Assembly: GCF_004354015.1 (NCBI RefSeq)
Contig: NZ_SMRU01000029.1
Coordinates: 12,398-68,536 of the forward strand
Direction of reading: 5' to 3'
Origin: Arthrobacter terricola
GTDB taxonomy: Bacteria > Actinomycetota > Actinomycetes > Actinomycetales > Micrococcaceae
Length of the DNA stretch: 56,139 bases
The position numbers and the translations under genes were made by a program. Of this stretch, positions 50,743 through 56,139 are shown in pieces. Position 1 is the first letter of the stretch. The number at the start of each line of letters is the position of its first letter. Below the pieces are notes generated by a model. The model was not told the origin of the DNA. It ran no database searches and saw only the letters and a program-made list of their open reading frames with translations.

Positions 50743-51260
50743 CTAGCTTCCGAACGCAGCCGTGTATTCGTCATTGGTGCTGGGGTTGAGCTTGCCGCTG
50801 ACCCGCAACAAGATTTTGCCCTTCAAGTGATGCCACTCCGTGCCGAAAGCAGGTCCTGCCTTCTTCAAGACGCCTTGGATGCATTCGGAGCGCGCCTGGG
50901 CGTCGGCATCATGTGCGAAGACTTCCACCACCGCTCCGCCGTCGATTCCGGTTGCTCCCGCGGGGACTCCGGAATCGGTGATCCACGCCGCTGAGGTGTA
51001 TTGACCAGGACGGCCGAGCAGCTTGTTGGAATCCAGCGCTTCCGTGACCGTAGTGACAGCGGCGATCGTCGGAACCTTTCCTTTCAGCCCGGTCGCTACA
51101 GACGTCGCGTCCGGTGCAGTTGTTGGCGTCGGTGTTGGAGTCAGCGGGTCCGCGGATGAGGCGCCCGGCGGCGGCGATGTCTGCTGAGCGGTGGGGCCGG
51201 GGACGCGCAGCCTGCCATGAGAACTGCCGCTGCCCCCAGAACCGCCAGTTGTTTGTACAT
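50743..51260 (-). pseudogene. lipoprotein of unknown function, frameshifted
   Basis: The signal peptide MYKQLAVLGAAAVLMAGCAS starts at ATG 51260 with a lipobox (MAGC). Soon after, around 51200-51215 in a C/G-rich run, the frame shifts; the mature part TAQQTSPPPGASSADPLTPT, LKGKVPTIAAVTTVTEALDS, GGAVVEVFAHDADAQARSEC continues to the stop at 50743. Length 518 is one short of a multiple of three, so one missing base explains it. No family recognised. Confidence 0.65.
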
Positions 51261-51755
51261 GCCGCCGAGCATATACATTCCACGGCGAGATGTTCGCCCA
51301 GTCAGGGGCACCGCGTGTCTCGCAAAGTGCAGGTGATGGGTGATCTGTGTTGGTCCGCGGAATTCCGCCATTCAGAGCCACATAATGTCTCACCAAGCCG
51401 GTACAAGTTGTTGTCTAAGATGTCCTCGAGGAAACCCGGACCGCGACACCAGGAGACAGCACGAAACTCGGATGTGCCAGATAGTTCGGCATGAGAGGTG
51501 TCCACCCGAAATCGTGTCACTCGATGCCGGCGGAACCGGTATCAAACACTGGGCGCAGCACGACTTCCTGCCTCACGGCAGTACTGAGTCGGATGTGGGC
51601 ACTTCACGCCACTTCCCGTCCCTGGGGAGACCGGAACAAGGGCTGCCGGGTGTTGACAGCCATGGGTAAACAGCGTCCCATGTGAGAACGGAAGATCGCG
51701 CTGTATTCCGGCGCGTCCTCTTGGTAGGTGGCGACCATGCAAAGGACTCGGACGA
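51261..51755. other. intergenic, nothing recognised
   Basis: Short frames on both strands without ribosome sites. No promoter or hairpin stands out. Confidence 0.35.
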
Positions 51756-52007
51756 ATGGCACAAGAAACGCTTCGGTGGATAGCCAGGTTCGTACCTTTG
51801 TTCATCGTCGTAATTGGCGGCGTGCTCCTCTATGCATTGGCCAAGCGTCGTAAACCAATGTCGGTTCCTCCCGGCAGATGGTTCCGGCTATTAGACAAAG
51901 ACGGCAACGAGATCAAGGGTCCGATCAGGACCGTAGCGGCAATCTTTCTCGTCGTTGGGTCGATCGTTGTCTTGGCCAGTGTCATTCTTCCCTTCACAGC
52001 CCCGTGA
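51756..52007 (+). CDS. small two-span membrane protein (83 aa)
   Basis: FVPLFIVVIGGVLLYALA and VAAIFLVVGSIVVLASVILP are clear membrane segments joined by a charged loop (GRWFRLLDKDGNEIKG). The loop beta-turn and layout look like a genuine small protein; ribosome site weak (GGACGA). No family recognised. Confidence 0.6.
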   Translation: MAQETLRWIARFVPLFIVVIGGVLLYALAKRRKPMSVPPGRWFRLLDKDGNEIKGPIRTVAAIFLVVGSIVVLASVILPFTAP

Positions 52008-52032
52008 GTCCCGCAGGCGCCTGCCCTTGACT

Positions 52033-52560
52033 TTAGGAATGAACTTTTCCGGTTTCTGAAGCACCCATACTTCGGGCTGAGGAGCTTCTCGCCGTCGGAC
52101 GGAGGTAGAGTCCGCCGGTGACGGCGTCCTTGCCGATCCGGCCCCCGAACCCGTTCGGGTCGTGGCTGCGATCCATCGGGCTGAGCTGGGCCTGTTCCAG
52201 GTGCCACTGCCGCCAGGCTGTATAACCGGCGCCCTCGGCAACGGGTCCACCGCGGAACCATGCCTCGTCGATGGCGTCAACGTAGAGACCGGCGAGCAGT
52301 GTCGCGTCGGCGGCGTCACGGTCAGGGTCCTTGACCTCCCGGACGGGGTGTTGAAGTCGAACGGTTCAATGCCGGGCTTGAGGTGGTAGCCGTGGCGACG
52401 ACGGACCCGATGATGACAACGAGGGCGATCACGCCAAGAACTCCGAAGCCTGCAATTTTCAGGCCCTTGTTCCGAAGCCGGGACCGTGTGGACGCGACGG
52501 AACCGCCAGGTTCCAGACGGAACCGCCAGGTTCCAAATGCTTTCCGGAGGAGATGCAGAG
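52033..52560 (-). pseudogene. membrane-anchored hypothetical protein broken by a 20-bp tandem duplication and a frameshift
   Basis: In one frame KGLKIAGFGVLGVIALVVII then GSVVATATT forms a membrane anchor; in another DPDRDAADATLLAGLYVDAI, AWFRGGPVAEGAGYTAWRQW and HLEQAQLSPMDRSHDPNGFG form a convincing outside domain ending at 52033. The frame change falls near 52335. Near the 5' end a 20-base unit is duplicated exactly (52496-52535), which would also change frame. Start unclear. No family recognised. Confidence 0.55.
52496..52535. repeat. perfect 20-bp tandem duplication
   Basis: Unit GACGGAACCGCCAGGTTCCA repeated exactly at 52496-52515 and 52516-52535; each copy contains an inverted repeat GGAACC/GGTTCC. 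It sits at the 5' end of the broken minus-strand gene. Confidence 0.9.
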
Positions 52561-52644
52561 GCTAATCTTGTCCAAGACGTCATGCCCGGGCATGGCATCT
52601 TGAGGCAGTGCGTTCGCGTTCGCCTTGGTCATCTATTTTGGGGG

Positions 52645-53427
52645 ATGGTTGCTTTGAGGTTTCCGCGTCGCGTTGGCATTCCGGCACTTGCTGCCGGTGT
52701 GCTGATCCTGCCGATGACCGGATGCGCGGGTGCTGCAGCGCCCGGCGCGGTACCCACAGACGCCTGGACGATCAGCCCGGGCCCCACTGCCGGTGCAACG
52801 CCCGCCGCCGTGTATTCCGTTGCCCGGCTCCGTGCGCTGGTCGGTAGCGTCCGTGCCGTCGATGGCCTTGCAGCGTCCGTGGTGGACGATTCCCAGCTCA
52901 AAATGATCCAGGGCATCCAATCGCTGGGTTCATCAATGGTGACCACTGAACCGGCCGAATGCCTGGACCTGCTTCGTGCCGGGAGCTTCTCGGATGACCG
53001 GATACCGACTGCCGCGGCCCTGCTCGGCCCGCCAGCCGGCAGGTCAACCATTACGGCCTCCTCGGATGATTCCGGGCTGTACTGGCAAGGCATGTACAAC
53101 CTGGACCGGGTCCGGGCCCGATGCTCACCCTCCACCCTCATCTTTGACGGCCAGAGCGCCCGCTACGAACTTTCCCCGGTCCTTGCAGACCTGCACGGAA
53201 GGAAAGCAACCGCCAACGTCCAGACAATCACGGACCAGAACGGGCCGCATTACACGCTGGCCATGGTCGCCATGACCGGGAACCTGTTCGTCACCGGCAG
53301 CAAGACGATCCCCGCCGCGCGGCCCACCGACGCCGAGGTCAAGGAACTGAGCGGCTACATCAATGCGGTTATCGACGGGGCCGGCACAGCCATTCCCCCG
53401 GCGGCCGCAACAGGCACCAACGCCTGA
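52645..53427 (+). CDS. lipoprotein of unknown function (260 aa)
   Basis: Signal peptide with Arg residues (LRFPRRVG), hydrophobic IPALAAGVLILPM and lipobox MTGC. Mature domain: VYSVARLRALVGSVRAVDGL, TEPAECLDLLRAGSFSDDRI and TDQNGPHYTLAMVAMTGNLF; two Cys residues could form a disulfide. It resembles actinobacterial sensor-type lipoproteins (PknH-sensor/DUF5642-like) in outline. GGGGG directly before ATG 52645. Seems to be in one operon with the next gene. Confidence 0.75.
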   Translation: MVALRFPRRVGIPALAAGVLILPMTGCAGAAAPGAVPTDAWTISPGPTAGATPAAVYSVARLRALVGSVRAVDGLAASVVDDSQLKMIQGIQSLGSSMVTTEPAECLDLLRAGSFSDDRIPTAAALLGPPAGRSTITASSDDSGLYWQGMYNLDRVRARCSPSTLIFDGQSARYELSPVLADLHGRKATANVQTITDQNGPHYTLAMVAMTGNLFVTGSKTIPAARPTDAEVKELSGYINAVIDGAGTAIPPAAATGTNA

Positions 53428-53501
53428 ACGGGACGCCAAGGTACGGGCCAAGCGTCCGGAACACGTCGCACATACCGACACCAACGAAAACAGGGGGCTA
53501 C

Positions 53502-54332
53502 ATGAAGCGGGATACGGACGAGCACATGCCGTCCCTGCCGGAAGAGACCATCCCGGGCGTCACGTCGCCCCCGCCCGCTGAGGGGGAGAAGAACCCGCGG
53601 GGAAGGCGACCCCACAGGAAAAGCACCCCGGTCGTCGTCATCGCGTGTCTGGCCGTGCTCTGCGGCGCCGGTGCCTGGGCATTCCTTCCCCAGGTGCTGA
53701 ACAACGGCCAGCAAGAACAAGCAGCCGCCACGACGCAGCCGGCTACCATAGCCACGGCGACCGCACGGCCAACCCCGACCCTGCGTTTGACCGACTACAC
53801 GGAACCGGTCCACGGCTTCACCGTGAAGTTCCTCAGCCCACCCTCGCACTCCAGGATGACGCTCGCCCTGACCGCGGAAACCACGTCCACCGCGGATGTA
53901 TACAGCCCCGAAAATTCGGGCCAATCCGTCACGGCATTGCCTCTTCCGTGCATGGACCCTGCGCATACGACCGAGGTCCTGCAAGCCACGCTGGATGCAA
54001 CCGTCAAGAATTCCGCAGACTCCGGAAAACCCGGATCCGCGCCGCCAACCATGGAAACCAGGGAACTGACCACCGTGCAGTCGTTCCCCGCCGTCCGGGC
54101 AAATTTCACCTACACGGACTATGACGGCCGGACTCTGCGCGCCCAAATCCTGACCATCATGCACGGCTCCACCATCATCCAGGTCCTCGCGTTGTCCGGC
54201 TCGTCTCCTGATCCCCTCCTTGATTCCGGACAGAAAACCTTCATGGAATCACTCCGTTTCCTGGACCGGCCCGCACCCGGCGCACCGGTGTGCACCGACC
54301 CTTCCCAACTCCCCGGAGTCAGTGCGGGCTGA
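53502..54332 (+). CDS. membrane-anchored extracellular protein (276 aa)
   Basis: Charged, Pro-rich cytoplasmic start, one membrane span (about 43-62: TPVVVIACLAVLCGAGAWAF), a Thr/Ala-rich stalk (ATTQPATIATATARPTPTLR) and an outside domain (YTEPVHGFTVKFLSPPSHSR; FPAVRANFTYTDYDGRTLRA; FMESLRFLD). AGGGGG lies 4 bases before the ATG. It follows the lipoprotein by 75 bases on the same strand. Function unknown. Confidence 0.75.
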   Translation: MKRDTDEHMPSLPEETIPGVTSPPPAEGEKNPRGRRPHRKSTPVVVIACLAVLCGAGAWAFLPQVLNNGQQEQAAATTQPATIATATARPTPTLRLTDYTEPVHGFTVKFLSPPSHSRMTLALTAETTSTADVYSPENSGQSVTALPLPCMDPAHTTEVLQATLDATVKNSADSGKPGSAPPTMETRELTTVQSFPAVRANFTYTDYDGRTLRAQILTIMHGSTIIQVLALSGSSPDPLLDSGQKTFMESLRFLDRPAPGAPVCTDPSQLPGVSAG

Positions 54333-54395
54333 CGGTTCAGGAACCGTGCCCGGTGGTTCCCGCAACCGTAATGTGCCTGATCGCGGATTCTGCGG

Positions 54396-54746
54396 GTGGG
54401 GGAGCCGCCTCCCGTCGCCGGGGCCGGCGTGGCAGGCAGGGCGATGGGGCGGGCGGCCGCGACCCTGCGCGAACCCGAGCGGCTCCAACGCAAGTACAAC
54501 CGCGACCGCAAATCGCTTGCAATCGTTGCCGGCGTCCTGCGCCCCGAACGGCGGACCCGCCAGGAAATGCAAGACCGCGACGCCCGTGACAACCTGCTGG
54601 ACTATGTCGCCCAAGAGTTTCACGCACCCCCGGCTCATCCCACTCCCCGGCCGGCCGCAGGCAAATATACGAGGACCGACTGTGCAGCCGGAACTCAGCA
54701 AAAACCGATGCAAGGAATCGACGCTCCCGAGCAGCAAAAACCTTGA
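54396..54746 (+). CDS. possible basic hypothetical protein (116 aa or shorter)
   Basis: The helical, charged core LREPERLQRKYNRDRKSLAI, VLRPERRTRQEMQDRDARDN looks real, while the ends are low-complexity. Start uncertain: GTG 54396 gives 116 residues; ATG 54444 (CAGGGCG upstream) gives about 100. No family recognised. Confidence 0.4.
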   Translation: MGEPPPVAGAGVAGRAMGRAAATLREPERLQRKYNRDRKSLAIVAGVLRPERRTRQEMQDRDARDNLLDYVAQEFHAPPAHPTPRPAAGKYTRTDCAAGTQQKPMQGIDAPEQQKP

Positions 54747-54964
54747 CTGAGGAGCAGTGTCCACAAACGTCTCATGAGCCCCACCCCACCGGCCACCACC
54801 ATCACCCCGACCCTGCGTCGACGGTGCGGCCTCACTGAAAGGTCGCTGTCGCCGCCGTGGGACCAGGGCGGCGCAAGCCACCGAGCAGAGGACCTGTCAG
54901 AACAGCGTTAGCCGGTTGCTGCCGCGGAGACCTGCGGTCGTCAGCTGACGAACAGTCTCCATCA

Positions 54965-56139
54965 TCAAGCCGCATTCTGATCCTTAGCTGCTCCCGTCGC
55001 CGGCGCCGGCTCCTTTCCGGCGGCCTGCTCGACGTGGCGCGCCGCGATATAGAGACCTTCGCGGTTCAGATGCCGCGAGTACCGGGCGTCGAGATACAAC
55101 ACCGGAATGTCACCGGCGATCTGCTGCAGCTTCGGACGCAGGAACTTCGCGATAGGCCCCGAGCCGCCACCATAGACATAGACCACATCGGTGGCGGAGC
55201 CGGCCTGTGCCAATACATCGCCGAACGCCGAGGCGATCTCCTCGCACAGGTACTCGGCCTGGTCGTCGACAAACCCCCGGGCACGCTCATGCTTGGCCCG
55301 GGTGAACTTCGACGGCTCCTGCTGGAGGAAATCCGCGAGCTCCTTGCGGCTGCCGAAAACAAGCGGGGGACGGGCCTCGCGCATCGCTTCCATGGCGTTC
55401 TCAAGCACCGTGCCGAAACCCTGGTCCAGCGTGCTTGACGCAGCCGGGTTGAACCGGCCCTCGGAGTACGCGGGGAAGTTCGTCGTCCCTTCTCCAGCAT
55501 CCACGCCGATCGTGTTCTGCACGGCAACCAGGTCCGCGGCACTGATCCCTTGCGCGGCCAGCCGGGCATGCCCCTCGGGATCGCTGTGCCGGAGGTCATC
55601 CAGCAGGGCCCGGGCAAGCACCTCGCCCTTGTTCGTGATCGCGAACTGCGCACTCGCACCCTCCGCCAGCACGTGCACGGCCTCGAAGGTGAGACGGACC
55701 GGAACCGGAGTGTTGAACATCTTCAGCGTCACCAGGTGCGTCGCCGGCGCAGCGGCCGGCCCGGTGAAGTCTGCCGCAAATCCGTGCCGGCGCTGCACGT
55801 ACTCGGTGATCGGCAGCGCCAGGCCCGCCCGGACGCTCGTCCGCAGTTCGTGTGCGGGGAGGACGCCGTGCTCTGCGACGTAGTCGCGCAGTGCCTTGGC
55901 GGCAAAGACGCCGAGGACCAGGATGAACGACAGTTCCTGGTCGGCCTTCGAATGCGGGCCGAAGACCTCGAACTGTGTGAGCTTGCCCGGCGTCGTCAGC
56001 GCCTTGCGGCCGAACGTCTTCAGATCGGTGCGGCTGACCAAGGGGGACTGGATGGAGCATTCGATCCGGTTGTAGAAATCCGGGTCGGCCAGCACCTCGG
56101 CCGCGGTCGAGTCCTCCAGCGGCACCTTCGGCATGCTGC
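54965..56139 (-). CDS. actin-like plasmid segregation protein (ParM/StbA-like), N-terminus outside window
   Basis: At least 391 codons inside the window, open to the edge. Actin-fold motifs: phosphate-2 IGVDAGEGTTNFPAY and adenosine VVYVYGGGSGPIAKFLRPKL are clear. The phosphate-1 loop (D-x-G-N-T/S) that should open the protein is not here, so the true start lies beyond 56139. ParM filaments push plasmid copies apart; a small DNA-binding ParR gene usually lies downstream, but none is obvious before the gene at 54396. Strongest single evidence that this is plasmid DNA. Confidence 0.85.
   Translation of the reverse strand, partial: SMPKVPLEDSTAAEVLADPDFYNRIECSIQSPLVSRTDLKTFGRKALTTPGKLTQFEVFGPHSKADQELSFILVLGVFAAKALRDYVAEHGVLPAHELRTSVRAGLALPITEYVQRRHGFAADFTGPAAAPATHLVTLKMFNTPVPVRLTFEAVHVLAEGASAQFAITNKGEVLARALLDDLRHSDPEGHARLAAQGISAADLVAVQNTIGVDAGEGTTNFPAYSEGRFNPAASSTLDQGFGTVLENAMEAMREARPPLVFGSRKELADFLQQEPSKFTRAKHERARGFVDDQAEYLCEEIASAFGDVLAQAGSATDVVYVYGGGSGPIAKFLRPKLQQIAGDIPVLYLDARYSRHLNREGLYIAARHVEQAAGKEPAPATGAAKDQNAA

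Noticed and set aside
51891..52598. 235-codon minus-strand frame
   Set aside because: It passes through the right frame only in patches; the conserved-looking segments of this gene lie in the two other frames, so it is a by-product of the duplication and frameshift.
1..56139. tRNA or rRNA genes, CRISPR arrays, transposases, complete insertion sequences
   Set aside because: Looked for T-loop GGTTCGAAT-like signatures, regular repeat-spacer arrays and DDE/serine recombinase motifs; none were convincing.

Overview
This window looks like accessory DNA, most likely plasmid, from a high-GC actinobacterium of the Arthrobacter type (Micrococcaceae). The genus is an inference from overall GC, the style of the lipoproteins and sugar operons, and resemblance of the proteins; no rRNA, tRNA, replication-initiation or transposase gene was found. 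Plasmid character rests on an actin-like ParM/StbA segregation protein at the right edge, a single-stranded-DNA-binding protein in a cluster of small genes, a ribbon-helix-helix gene coupled to a long disordered protein, and many short genes, fragments and decaying genes between intact operons.

Left part (1-12 kb): the N-terminus of a class A penicillin-binding protein, a ClC-type anion transporter with CBS domains divergent from a MarR regulator, then a MarR-CtaG-CcdA-(SCO/TlpA fusion) run that fits copper delivery and thiol chemistry for respiratory oxidase assembly (ccdA has a one-base insertion in a C-run). A flavin monooxygenase follows, then a heat-shock cassette (MerR/HspR-like regulator, Hsp20, J-domain protein), two small plasmid-type proteins, and a truncated arsenate reductase beside a PAT/ArsN1-like acetyltransferase.

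Middle (12-31 kb): an SPFH membrane protein coupled to a small ribbon-helix-helix protein under a palindromic operator; an ATP-grasp protein; the ribbon-helix-helix/disordered-protein pair; a secreted HNH nuclease lipoprotein; gene remnants (XRE, RDD, PfkB, LacI). A LacI gene and an RbsB/FrcB-like ABC sugar importer flank a destroyed divergent lacI-pfkB pair whose two perfect operators remain. Then comes a cluster of ssb and small hypothetical genes. A family of short hairpins (7-8 bp stem, mostly ACA loop, then CGGGA or similar) lies in the leaders of several of these small genes and is the most novel-looking signal here.

Sugar region (31-41 kb): a LacI repressor, two matching palindromic operators, an ABC importer (two permeases and a lipoprotein), an alpha-L-rhamnosidase-like enzyme and a GH3 beta-glycosidase form one catabolic unit. 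The parsimonious reading is uptake and hydrolysis of a rhamnose-containing glucoside.

Right part (41-56 kb): a UvrD/HelD-type helicase with a nuclease-like insertion and a C-terminal zinc finger, an EcsC protein, a NYN-domain protein, a HEPN-motif protein, a DUF6994-like protein and several membrane proteins and lipoproteins of unknown role. The first five resemble the gene content of defence or stress islands. Four otherwise good genes in the window (ccdA, 27500-28128, the DUF6994-like gene, one lipoprotein) are each broken by a single-base indel, so either the assembly carries indel errors or the replicon is decaying.
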